A stretch of 49,873 nucleotides of DNA from NCBI GenBank assembly GCA_049303435.1, contig JBAQNC010000143.1, positions 1 through 49,873 of the forward strand, written 5' to 3'. The DNA is from Parvibaculum sp049303435. Lineage in GTDB: Bacteria > Pseudomonadota > Alphaproteobacteria > Parvibaculales > Parvibaculaceae. Positions 15,629 through 23,024 of this stretch are shown in pieces. Numbering within the stretch: position 1 is the stretch's first letter; each line of letters begins with the position of its first letter. The notes under the pieces are model-generated. The model had not been told where the DNA came from, did no database searches, and was given only the letters and a program-made list of their open reading frames with translations. Position numbers and translations under genes: made by a program.

Positions 15629-16438
15629 TCAGTCTCTGAACACGGGGCGGCGTTTTTCCAGATTGGCCATGATGGCTTCTTTCTGGTGGGTGCCGCCAAT
15701 AAGCTTGTCCTGTTCCACGGATTCGGCGAGCAGGATGGCTGCTTCGTCGGAATCCGCAATGGCGTTGAGCATGCGCTTGTCGGCGCGGATCGCCACCGGG
15801 CTTTTGTCGGCAATCTCGCGCGCCGTCTCAAGGGCTGCCGCATAGGGGGCTTCGACGACCTTCGTGGCAAAGCCATATTCGAGGGCTTCTTCGGCTGAGA
15901 AGATGCGGCCCGTATAGGTAAGTTCACGCACGATGTCGTCGCGCGCCAAAGTGCGCATCAGCGTCATGCCCGCCATGTCGGGAACAAGGCCCCATTTGAT
16001 TTCCATGACCGACATGCGCGTGCCCGGCGCGACATAACGCATGTCGGCGCCCAGTGCGACCTGAAAGCCGCCGCCAAAAGCGACGCCATGCACGGCGGCA
16101 ATCACCGGTACCGGCACGTCGCGCCAGACCATGGCCGCATATTGCGCGCGGTTGCTGTTGCCGTGCGTCCGCTTTGCCAGACGATTGGTGACGGCATTGG
16201 TGTCGTTTTTCTCGCCAGCGGCCATTCGTCCGAAATTGCCCATATCGAGGCCCGCGCAAAAGGCGCGACCTTCGCCGGAAATGACGACGGCGCGGACGGA
16301 TTTGTCGGCTTTCAGTTTTTCACCGGTCTCGACGAGGGCGGTGAACATGGCGTCATCCAGCGCGTTCATCTTGTCTGAGCGCACCAGACGCACATCGGCG
16401 ACGCCTTCGGTAATGGTTGTGACAATGCGGTCGGTCAT
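15629..16438 (-). CDS. Crotonase-superfamily (enoyl-CoA hydratase/isomerase-like) protein
   Basis: This 269-residue protein has the crotonase fold: ADVRLVRSDKMNALDDAMFTAL near the N-terminus, the oxyanion segment GEGRAFCAGLDMGNF (about residues 50-64) and AAVHGVAFGGGFQVALGADM (about 113-132). The position that carries the first catalytic Glu in classical hydratases (GGGCE) is Gln here (GGGFQ), while the second Glu is kept in VMEIKWGLVPDMAG. That argues against simple hydratase activity and for an isomerase-like or other acyl-CoA reaction. It is the upstream gene of the pair with the flavin oxidoreductase. About 190 bp separate it from the divergent methylmalonyl-CoA epimerase. Confidence 0.8.
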   Translation of the reverse strand: MTDRIVTTITEGVADVRLVRSDKMNALDDAMFTALVETGEKLKADKSVRAVVISGEGRAFCAGLDMGNFGRMAAGEKNDTNAVTNRLAKRTHGNSNRAQYAAMVWRDVPVPVIAAVHGVAFGGGFQVALGADMRYVAPGTRMSVMEIKWGLVPDMAGMTLMRTLARDDIVRELTYTGRIFSAEEALEYGFATKVVEAPYAAALETAREIADKSPVAIRADKRMLNAIADSDEAAILLAESVEQDKLIGGTHQKEAIMANLEKRRPVFRD

Positions 16439-16632
16439 TGGTTTGCCTCCCGGGAAGGTTGTTTTGTGCTGACGTTATCGGTCTCATGGCGAAATACCAA
16501 GACCTAGACGCGTCTCCCTGACGCAGCGTCCGCAACAAAGGTGACGAACGGGGTTGCAAAAATGTACAATGCAGCCAATGAAGAGGGTTCGGACGGGCCC
16601 GTTTCTCACTATTTTTCAGTCAGGACCTGACA

Positions 16633-17055
16633 ATGATTGGCAGATTGAACCATGTGGGCGTTGCAACGCCTTCGATTGACGAAGCCGTGAAGCTCTATCG
16701 CGATGTGATGGGCGTGACCGACATCACCGAAAAATGGGCCATGCCCGAACAGGGTGTATGGGTGTGCTTCGTCAACCTCCCTAATTCCCAGATCGAATTG
16801 ATCGAGCCTTATGGCGAAGATTCGCCGATTCACGGCTTTCTCGCCAAAAATCCCAAGGGTGGCCAGCATCACGTTTGCTTTGAAGTCGATGACATCATTG
16901 CCGCCCGCGACGACATGCGCGCCAAGGGGGCGACGGTGCTCGGTACCGGCGAGCCGCGCATGGGCGCACATGGTGTGCCCGTCATTTTTCTGCACCCAAA
17001 GGATATGGGCGGCGTGCTGGTCGAATTGATGACGAAGCCGGAAGCAGCGCACTGA
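16633..17055 (+). CDS. mce: Methylmalonyl-CoA epimerase
   Basis: This 140-residue vicinal-oxygen-chelate enzyme interconverts the (R) and (S) forms of methylmalonyl-CoA in propionyl-CoA metabolism. The expected metal ligands and catalytic residues are in place: His7 (LNHVGVATPS), Gln53 in NSQIELIEP, His80 in GGQHHVCFEVDD, and Glu131 in GGVLVELM. The length is that of the family. It stands alone, followed at once by a strong terminator; no mutase gene is in the window. The nearby crotonase, flavin oxidoreductase and aldehyde dehydrogenase are consistent with acyl-CoA catabolism, but only the location links them. Confidence 0.9.
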   Translation: MIGRLNHVGVATPSIDEAVKLYRDVMGVTDITEKWAMPEQGVWVCFVNLPNSQIELIEPYGEDSPIHGFLAKNPKGGQHHVCFEVDDIIAARDDMRAKGATVLGTGEPRMGAHGVPVIFLHPKDMGGVLVELMTKPEAAH

Positions 17056-17078
17056 TTTCGCGTTTCTCCACAGAATGC

Positions 17079-17109
17079 AAAAAGGGTGGCCTTGTGAGCC
17101 ACCCTTTTT
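17079..17109. terminator. Bidirectional intrinsic terminator between mce and the OYE gene
   Basis: AAAAAGGGTGGC (17079-17090) pairs exactly with GCCACCCTTTTT (17098-17109) across a 7-base loop. It ends mce transcripts on the plus strand and can serve the convergent OYE gene on the minus strand. Confidence 0.9.
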
Positions 17110-17130
17110 CTTTGTCCGGTCGATACCTGT

Positions 17131-18189
17131 TCAGGCGATGATGAGGCTCGGGTAGTCGGTATAGCCTTCCGGTCCCGGCGCGTAGAAAGTTTCCATCGCC
17201 CAAGGGTTAATCTCCGCATCGCGCTGAAAGCGTTCAACGAGATCAGGGTTTGCGATATAGAGCTTGCCGAAGGCCACGGCGTCGGCTTCGCCCTTGGCGA
17301 GCACTTCTTCCGCAGACGCCTTGTCGAAGCCTTCGTTGGCGATATAGACGCCGCCGAATTCTTTCTTGAGTTGCGGGCCGAGCCAGTCGTCGCCCTTGTG
17401 TTCGCGGGCGCAAAGGAAAGCGATGCCACGCTTACCCATTTCGCGCGCGACATAGGTGAATGTCGTCTTGAGATCGCTGTCTCCCATCGAATGGGCATCG
17501 CCCCGCGGCGCAATATGAAGACCCACGCGATCTGCACCCCATACCGAGATTGCCGCATCGACCGTTTCGCACATCAGACGTGCGCGGTTCTCAAGGCTGC
17601 CGCCATATTGGTCGGTACGCTGGTTCGACACATCCTGCAGGAACTGGTCGAGCAGATAACCGTTGGCGCCGTGAAGCTCGACGCCGTCGAACCCTGCTTT
17701 CTTGGCGTTTTCCGCACCCTTGCGATAGGCTTCTACGATACCTGCAATCTCCGAGGTTTCGAGCGCGCGCGGCACGGGATAGGGGCGCTTCGGGCGCAGC
17801 AGGCTGACATCGCCCTTTGCCGCGATGGCGCTCGGGGCGACAGGCGCTGCGCCATCGTGAAACACAGGATCGGAAATGCGTCCGACATGCCAGAGCTGCA
17901 TGAAGATGCGACCGCCTGCCTTGTGCACGGCGTCGGTGACGAGCTTCCAGCCTTTGACCTGTTCGTCCGACCAGATGCCCGGCGTATCGGCATACCCGAC
18001 GCCGGCAGGCGTGACGGATGTCGCTTCACTGATGAGCAGACCGGCGCTTGCACGCTGCGCATAATATTCGGCCATCATTGCGTTGGGCACCCGCGGCACG
18101 CCCGCGCGGGCGCGGGTAAGCGGCGCCATGATGATGCGGTTGGGCAGTTCGAGAGCACCGACCTTCAGGGGATCAAATAGCGTTGGCAT
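17131..18189 (-). CDS. Old yellow enzyme (alkene/N-ethylmaleimide reductase)
   Basis: This 352-residue FMN TIM-barrel ene-reductase of the NemA type reduces activated C=C bonds with NAD(P)H. Visible are TLFDPLKVGALELPNRIIMA at the start and MAPLTRARA. The active-site strand FDGVELHGANGYLLDQFL (about residues 166-183) is followed by DQYGGSLENRARL. The C-terminal phosphate-binding part is VAFGKLYIANPDLVERF. I chose the ATG at 18189 (MPTLFDP) because homologues start there, although the frame is open 78 bases further. The upstream side contains a dyad (18201-18237) that looks like an operator. No regulator gene is adjacent. Confidence 0.88.
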   Translation of the reverse strand: MPTLFDPLKVGALELPNRIIMAPLTRARAGVPRVPNAMMAEYYAQRASAGLLISEATSVTPAGVGYADTPGIWSDEQVKGWKLVTDAVHKAGGRIFMQLWHVGRISDPVFHDGAAPVAPSAIAAKGDVSLLRPKRPYPVPRALETSEIAGIVEAYRKGAENAKKAGFDGVELHGANGYLLDQFLQDVSNQRTDQYGGSLENRARLMCETVDAAISVWGADRVGLHIAPRGDAHSMGDSDLKTTFTYVAREMGKRGIAFLCAREHKGDDWLGPQLKKEFGGVYIANEGFDKASAEEVLAKGEADAVAFGKLYIANPDLVERFQRDAEINPWAMETFYAPGPEGYTDYPSLIIA

Positions 18190-18200
18190 GAGGTCATCCA

Positions 18201-18237
18201 GTTCAGATTGTGAAATAGGCGAAATAGGAGTCTGAAC
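18201..18237. promoter_or_regulatory. Inverted repeat with tandem GAAATAGG, OYE operator candidate
   Basis: GTTCAGA (18201-18207) and TCTGAAC (18231-18237) are exact reverse complements. Between them lie two GAAATAGG units in tandem with 9-bp period. The site is just upstream of the OYE start on the minus strand. The binding protein is unknown. Confidence 0.45.
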
Positions 18238-18280
18238 ACTATGTAGGCTTCCGCTGCGGAATTCCAAGACGCTTGCTCAT

Positions 18281-18300
18281 CGGGACAATGCGGGACAAGA
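18281..18300 (+). promoter_or_regulatory. Tandem CGGGACAA repeat upstream of aldehyde dehydrogenase
   Basis: CGGGACAA occurs twice at exactly 10-bp spacing (18281-18288 and 18291-18298), about one helical turn apart, 52 bp before the aldehyde dehydrogenase start. It could be a direct-repeat activator site. The support is only the repeat itself. Confidence 0.3.
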
Positions 18301-18351
18301 TCGCCCACAAATGCTGCGCTTACGCGCAAAAAAAGATCAGGGAGATGCAGG

Positions 18352-19755
18352 ATGAGTGAATATAAATTGCTGATCGGCGGCAAGATGGTCGCAGGCGACC
18401 TGGAAATGGATGTTATCAATCCGGCGACGGAAGAGGTGCTGGCGAAAGCGCCGCGCGCGTCGATCGCTCAGTTGAACGACGCCGTCGCTGCCGCCAAAGC
18501 GGCTTTCCCCGGCTGGGCGGCGACGCCGATGGCCGCGCGCAAGGCGGCATTGAATGCAATCGCCGATGCGATTGAAGCAAACAGCACGGAGCTTGCGCGC
18601 CTTCTGACGCAGGAACAGGGCAAGCCGCTCGGCGACGCCACGGGCGAAGTGCTCGGCACGGCGGCCTTCTTCCGCTATTTCACGGCGCTCGATCTGCCGG
18701 TCAAGGTGATTGATGACAGCGAAGGCCGCAAGGTTGAACTGCACCGCAAGCCTCTGGGCGTCATCGGCGCCATCGTGCCCTGGAATTTCCCGATGATTCT
18801 GATGGCCTTCAAGCTGCCGCCAGCCTTGCTCGCAGGCAATACGGTTGTCCTGAAGCCCGCGCCCACGACGCCGCTGACCTCGCTCCGTCTTGGCGAACTC
18901 ATCAAGGACATCGTGCCCGCAGGCGTGGTGAACGTCATTACCGATGCCAACGATCTGGGCGGCGCTTTGACGGCGCATCCAGACGTGCGCAAGATTTCCT
19001 TCACGGGTTCGACGGCGACCGGGGCCAAGGTCATGGCAGGCGCTGCGGCAACCTTGAAACGCATCACGCTTGAGCTTGGAGGCAATGATGCGGGCATCGT
19101 GCTCGACGACGTGAACCCGAAGGAAATGGCGCCTGCTCTTTTCAACAGCGCCTTCCAGAACAATGGTCAGGTCTGCATCGCCATGAAGCGCCTCTATGTG
19201 CATGAGTCGATCTACGACGAAATGTGCGATGAGCTGGCGATGCTTGCCAATGCCGCCATTGTCGGCGATGGCCTGAAGCAGGGCACCCAACTCGGGCCGC
19301 TACAAAACAAGATGCAGTTCGACAAGGTGAAGGAAGTGATTGAGGATGCGAAAAAGCATGGTCGCGTTATCGCTGGCGGCGCTGCTATGGAAGGCGCTGG
19401 CTTTTTCATCAAGCCGACCATCGTGCGTGACATTGAAGACGGCACGCGCCTTGTCGATGAAGAGCAGTTCGGTCCCGTTTTGCCTGTGATCAAATATTCC
19501 GACGCGAATGATGCGGTTGCTCGTGCGAATGCCTCCCCCTATGGACTTGGCGGTTCGATCTGGTCGTCAAATCCTGACCGTGCCTACGATCTGGCGCTGA
19601 AGATGGAATCGGGTTCGGTCTGGGTCAATAAACATGCCGAACTTGCACCTAATATTCCCTTCGGCGGTTCCAAGTCGTCGGGTCTGGGAACGGAGCTTGG
19701 CGAAGAAGGGCTGGCTGAATTCACCCAGCTTCAGGTCATTAACGTCGCGCGCTAA
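18352..19755 (+). CDS. NAD(P)-dependent aldehyde dehydrogenase
   Basis: This 467-residue member of the ALDH superfamily oxidises an aldehyde to its acid. The signature residues are present: PWNFPMILMAFKLPPALLAG (starting at residue 143) binds cofactor, Glu241 lies in TLELGGNDAGIV, and the catalytic Cys275 lies in NNGQVCIAMKRLYV. The C-terminal PFGGSKSSGLGTELGEEGL is typical. Length and sequence place it near aldehyde or semialdehyde dehydrogenases; the substrate cannot be told. CAGGGAGATGCAGG precedes the ATG at good spacing. It is a single gene closed by a hairpin terminator, lying divergently from the OYE gene. Confidence 0.92.
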   Translation: MSEYKLLIGGKMVAGDLEMDVINPATEEVLAKAPRASIAQLNDAVAAAKAAFPGWAATPMAARKAALNAIADAIEANSTELARLLTQEQGKPLGDATGEVLGTAAFFRYFTALDLPVKVIDDSEGRKVELHRKPLGVIGAIVPWNFPMILMAFKLPPALLAGNTVVLKPAPTTPLTSLRLGELIKDIVPAGVVNVITDANDLGGALTAHPDVRKISFTGSTATGAKVMAGAAATLKRITLELGGNDAGIVLDDVNPKEMAPALFNSAFQNNGQVCIAMKRLYVHESIYDEMCDELAMLANAAIVGDGLKQGTQLGPLQNKMQFDKVKEVIEDAKKHGRVIAGGAAMEGAGFFIKPTIVRDIEDGTRLVDEEQFGPVLPVIKYSDANDAVARANASPYGLGGSIWSSNPDRAYDLALKMESGSVWVNKHAELAPNIPFGGSKSSGLGTELGEEGLAEFTQLQVINVAR

Positions 19756-19778
19756 ATCGCCATAACGCTGAATTTGGG

Positions 19779-19811
19779 GCGGCCATCCTTGCTGGGATGG
19801 CCGCTCTTTTT
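19779..19811 (+). terminator. Intrinsic terminator after aldehyde dehydrogenase
   Basis: GCGGCCATCC pairs with GGATGGCCGC over a short loop and is followed by TCTTTTT, about 25 bp after the aldehyde dehydrogenase stop. Confidence 0.85.
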
Positions 19812-19912
19812 GTTCATGTGCCATTCAGCCAGACTTATCTATACCGATAGCATCGAAGGCTGACGGTCCCCCAGAGATTCTCTCGCGGCGTCTGCCTCGG
19901 GAGATTTGGAAA

Positions 19913-20434
19913 ATGAACGCACATCCGAAGAATTTTGGCGTCAAGGCGACGGCGGTGGCGCTGGTTGCTGCGACGTCGCTGACGCTTGCCGCTCCGGCCT
20001 TTGCCGACGGTCGCCACCATCGCAACGACGGGCGTGGATGGAGTTGGTCGGATCGGCGCCATGACGATCGTGGATATTACGATCGGCGAGGACAGGGCGG
20101 TGGCCACTATCGAGGTCACGATGATGGCAACGATGACGCTCTGGCAGCGGTCGCCATCATTGGCGGCGTGCTTCTTGGCGCGGCGCTGCTTTCATCTGCC
20201 AGTCAGCCAGCCTATGCCGAGTCGCAGCCGGTTTATGCGCCGTCGCCCTATGGCCAATCCTACGGCTATGGTCAGGCTCCCATTCAGGCGGTGCCTTCCT
20301 CTGTCATCTATCAAACGCAGTCGGGCCAATATTGCCGCGAATACCAGTCACAGGTGAACGTGGGGGGTCGCATGCAATATGGTTATGGCACGGCCTGCCA
20401 ACAGCCCGATGGTTCCTGGCGGGTTGTGAACTGA
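19913..20434 (+). CDS. Exported surface-antigen-like protein (glycine-zipper type)
   Basis: This 173-residue protein has a clear Sec signal peptide (MNAHPKNFGVKATAVALVAA then TSLTLAAPAFA, cleavage near residue 31). A His/Asp/Arg/Gly-rich stretch (RHHRNDGRGWSWSDRRHDDR) follows, then a hydrophobic glycine segment AIIGGVLLGAALLSS near 81-95. The C-terminal unit QYCREYQSQVNVGGRMQYGY with TACQQPDGSWRVV is the pattern seen in the RT0821/Lpp0805 surface-protein group, with two cysteines that may form a disulphide. It likely sits in the periplasm or on the outer membrane. Function is unknown. A terminator follows, and the next gene is convergent. Confidence 0.75.
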   Translation: MNAHPKNFGVKATAVALVAATSLTLAAPAFADGRHHRNDGRGWSWSDRRHDDRGYYDRRGQGGGHYRGHDDGNDDALAAVAIIGGVLLGAALLSSASQPAYAESQPVYAPSPYGQSYGYGQAPIQAVPSSVIYQTQSGQYCREYQSQVNVGGRMQYGYGTACQQPDGSWRVVN

Positions 20435-20454
20435 ATATCTAGAAGCGTATCGGA

Positions 20455-20484
20455 ACGGGAGCGGCGCAAAGCCGCTCCCGTTTT
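20455..20484 (+). terminator. Intrinsic terminator between surface protein and copper ATPase
   Basis: ACGGGAGCGGC pairs exactly with GCCGCTCCCGT across GCAAA and is followed by TTTTG. It lies between convergent genes; the plus-strand reading is the better terminator. Confidence 0.88.
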
Positions 20485-20489
20485 GTTGT

Positions 20490-22829
20490 CTAGAGCTTCA
20501 CGGCGCGCAAGCGCAGCGCGTTGCCGATGACGCTGACCGAGGAAAGCGCCATCGCCGCCGCCGCAACGACCGGCGACAGGAGAATCCCGAAAGCGGGATA
20601 GAGAATGCCCGCCGCGATGGGGATGCCCGCCGCGTTGTAGAAGAAGGCGAAGAAAAGATTTTGCCGGATGTTGCGCATGGTCGCCGCCGACAGGCGCCGC
20701 GCCGCGACGATGCCGGCGAGATCGCCTTTCAGAAGCGTGATGCCGGCGCTTTCCATCGCCACATCCGTGCCGGTTCCCATCGCAATGCCGATATCGGCGG
20801 CGGCGAGCGCCGGAGCGTCGTTGACGCCGTCGCCCGCCATCGCGACGACGCGGCCCTGCTTGCGCAGATCGGCGACGACGCGCGCCTTGCCGTCCGGCAG
20901 CACGCCCGCTTCGACCTCGTCGATGCCGAGGGTTCTGGCGATGGCGCGCGCCGTGGTTTCGTTGTCGCCGGTCAACATGACGATGCGGATGCCGTCGGCC
21001 CTGAGAGCCGCGATGGCGGCTTGCGTCGTCGGCTTGACCGCGTCAGCTATGGCAAAGACGCCGGCGAGTTCGCCGTCGATGGCGGCGAAGATCGCGGTCG
21101 CGCCGTCGCGCGCAAAGCTCTCGGCGCGGTCCGCAAGCGACGATGCATCGACATTGTTTTCGGAGAGGAAAGCCGCGTTGCCGATGACGATGCGTTTGCC
21201 CTCGACCGTGCCGAGCGCGCCCTTGCCGGTGGGCGACGCGAAATCGGCGGCGTCGCCCAGAGTGAGACCCCGCGCCTTGGCGGCGGCGACGATGGCGTCG
21301 GCCAGCGGATGCTCGCTCGACCGTTCGATGCTGGCGGCGAGGCGCAGCAATTCGGCCTCGTCGAAGCCCGGCGCGGGCGCGATGGCGATGACGGAGGGCT
21401 TGCCCTCGGTCAATGTGCCGGTCTTGTCGACGACGAGCGTGTCGATCTTCTCCATGCGCTCAAGCGCGTCGGCGTTCTTGATGAGGACGCCTTCGCCCGC
21501 GCCGCGCCCGACGCCGACCATGATTGACATCGGCGTCGCGAGGCCGAGCGCGCAGGGACAGGCGATGATGAGCACCGTGACGGCGGCGACAAGTGCATAG
21601 GAAAAACGTGGCTCCGGCCCCCACGTCACCCAGGCGGCGAAGGCGAGCGCGGCGGCGGCGATCACCAGCGGCACGAACCAGCCCGCGACCTGATCGGCGA
21701 GACGCTGGATCGGCGCACGCGAGCGCTGCGCGTCGGCGACCATCTGCACGATGCGCGCGAGCATGGTGTCACGCCCGACCTGCTCGGCGGTCATGACGAA
21801 GCCGCCCGAGCGGTTGAGCGTCGCGGCGATCACCCGGTCGCCGGGCTCTTTCGTCACCGGCATGGCCTCGCCGGTGATCATGGATTCGTCGATGGCCGAG
21901 CGGCCTTCCAAAACCGTCCCGTCGACAGGCACCTTCTCGCCGGGGCGAACGCGCAACCGGTCGCCCGCGACGACCGCGTCGAGCGCGACGTCTTCTTCCT
22001 GCCCGCCCGCACCGATGCGCCGCGCGACTTTCGGCGCGAGATCGAGCAGCGCGCGAATGGCGCCGCTGGTGCGCTCGCGGGCGCGCAGTTCGAGCACTTG
22101 CCCGAGCAGAACCAGAACCGTGATGACGGCGGCGGCCTCGAAATAGACGGCGACCGTTCCGTCCGGCCCTCGAAAATCTTGCGGGAAGATGCCCGGCGCG
22201 AGCGTTGCAACGACGCTATAACCCCATGCGACGCCGGTGCCCATTGCGATCAGCGTGAACATGTTGAGGTTGCGCGTGACGATGGAGGCCCAGCCGCGCT
22301 GGAAGAAGGGCCAGCCCGCCCAGAGAACCACCGGCGTCGCCAACGCGAACTGTATCCAGTTCGACCAGCCGCCGAGACGCATGGCGAGGCTGGTGAGATG
22401 CCCGCCCATTTCGAGCACGAAGACGGGCGCGGTGAGAGCGAGACCGACAACGAAGCGGCGCTGCATGTCGAGGAGTTCGCGGTTCGGCCCGGTATCCGCC
22501 GTGACGAGAAGCGGCTCCAGCGCCATGCCGCAAATAGGGCAGGGGCCGGGCTTGTCGGTGCGGATTTCGGGATGCATGGGGCAGGTATAGATCGTGCCCT
22601 CGGGCATGGGCTCCTCTTCGCCCCTGGGGGCGAGATATTTCTCCGGGTCGGTGATGAACTTCGTCCGGCACCCGGCTGAACAGAAGTAATAGTCCTGATC
22701 GTCATGCTTGTGATGGTGCTTGGCCGTTTCGATCGTGACACTCATCCCGCAGACGGGATCGGTGGCCACCTCACTATGATGCCCGTGCCCGCAATGGCCG
22801 CCATGTGTATGAGAATGTGCATCGCTCAT
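20490..22829 (-). CDS. copA: Copper-type P1B ATPase with YHS domain
   Basis: This 779-residue heavy-metal-transporting ATPase sits in the inner membrane and exports a soft metal, probably Cu(I) (Ag(I) possible). It starts with a His-rich tail (HSHTHGGHCGHGHH), then a YHS domain (DPVCGMSV, YYFCSAGCRTKF). A second metal-binding segment carries YTCPMHPEI and CPICGMAL. The membrane metal site is IIACPCALGLATP. Catalytic motifs are DKTGTLTEGKPS, SSEHPLADAI and GDGVNDAPALAAADIGIAMG. I chose the ATG at 22829 (MSDAHSH): GAGG lies eight bases before it and the CueR-type promoter lies just upstream. A longer frame would start within or before that promoter. Confidence 0.93.
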   Translation of the reverse strand: MSDAHSHTHGGHCGHGHHSEVATDPVCGMSVTIETAKHHHKHDDQDYYFCSAGCRTKFITDPEKYLAPRGEEEPMPEGTIYTCPMHPEIRTDKPGPCPICGMALEPLLVTADTGPNRELLDMQRRFVVGLALTAPVFVLEMGGHLTSLAMRLGGWSNWIQFALATPVVLWAGWPFFQRGWASIVTRNLNMFTLIAMGTGVAWGYSVVATLAPGIFPQDFRGPDGTVAVYFEAAAVITVLVLLGQVLELRARERTSGAIRALLDLAPKVARRIGAGGQEEDVALDAVVAGDRLRVRPGEKVPVDGTVLEGRSAIDESMITGEAMPVTKEPGDRVIAATLNRSGGFVMTAEQVGRDTMLARIVQMVADAQRSRAPIQRLADQVAGWFVPLVIAAAALAFAAWVTWGPEPRFSYALVAAVTVLIIACPCALGLATPMSIMVGVGRGAGEGVLIKNADALERMEKIDTLVVDKTGTLTEGKPSVIAIAPAPGFDEAELLRLAASIERSSEHPLADAIVAAAKARGLTLGDAADFASPTGKGALGTVEGKRIVIGNAAFLSENNVDASSLADRAESFARDGATAIFAAIDGELAGVFAIADAVKPTTQAAIAALRADGIRIVMLTGDNETTARAIARTLGIDEVEAGVLPDGKARVVADLRKQGRVVAMAGDGVNDAPALAAADIGIAMGTGTDVAMESAGITLLKGDLAGIVAARRLSAATMRNIRQNLFFAFFYNAAGIPIAAGILYPAFGILLSPVVAAAAMALSSVSVIGNALRLRAVKL

Positions 22830-22866
22830 TGTCTGCCTCGCGGAATTCGGATTTGCTAGTTGTTTA

Positions 22867-22897
22867 AATATAGGGCTTCCAGCAACTGGAAGGTCAA
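22867..22897 (-). promoter_or_regulatory. CueR/MerR-type promoter of the copper ATPase
   Basis: On the minus strand, TTGACC and TATATT are separated by 19 bp (TTCCAGTTGCTGGAAGCCC) that contain the dyad CTTCCAG-TTG-CTGGAAG. A 19-bp spacer with this dyad is the hallmark of MerR-family metal activators such as CueR. The elongated promoter needs the activator, so expression should be metal-inducible. No cueR gene is in the window. Confidence 0.85.
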
Positions 22898-23024
22898 GGC
22901 CTGTCTCAAAAGGCTGCCTCGATCGGCCTCTTGCGCGCCGCTCGCTTTGCTTTGTGCTTGAAAAAACCACAGGCTAGTCTTGGTCAAAACCGCCGGACGG
23001 TAAGAAAAAGACAGGGAGATAGAG

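Noticed and set aside
22829..22970. 47-residue N-terminal extension of the copper ATPase
   Set aside because: It would be encoded within and upstream of the CueR-type promoter, is Arg/Ser-rich without metal motifs, and the ATG at 22829 has a good ribosome-binding site.
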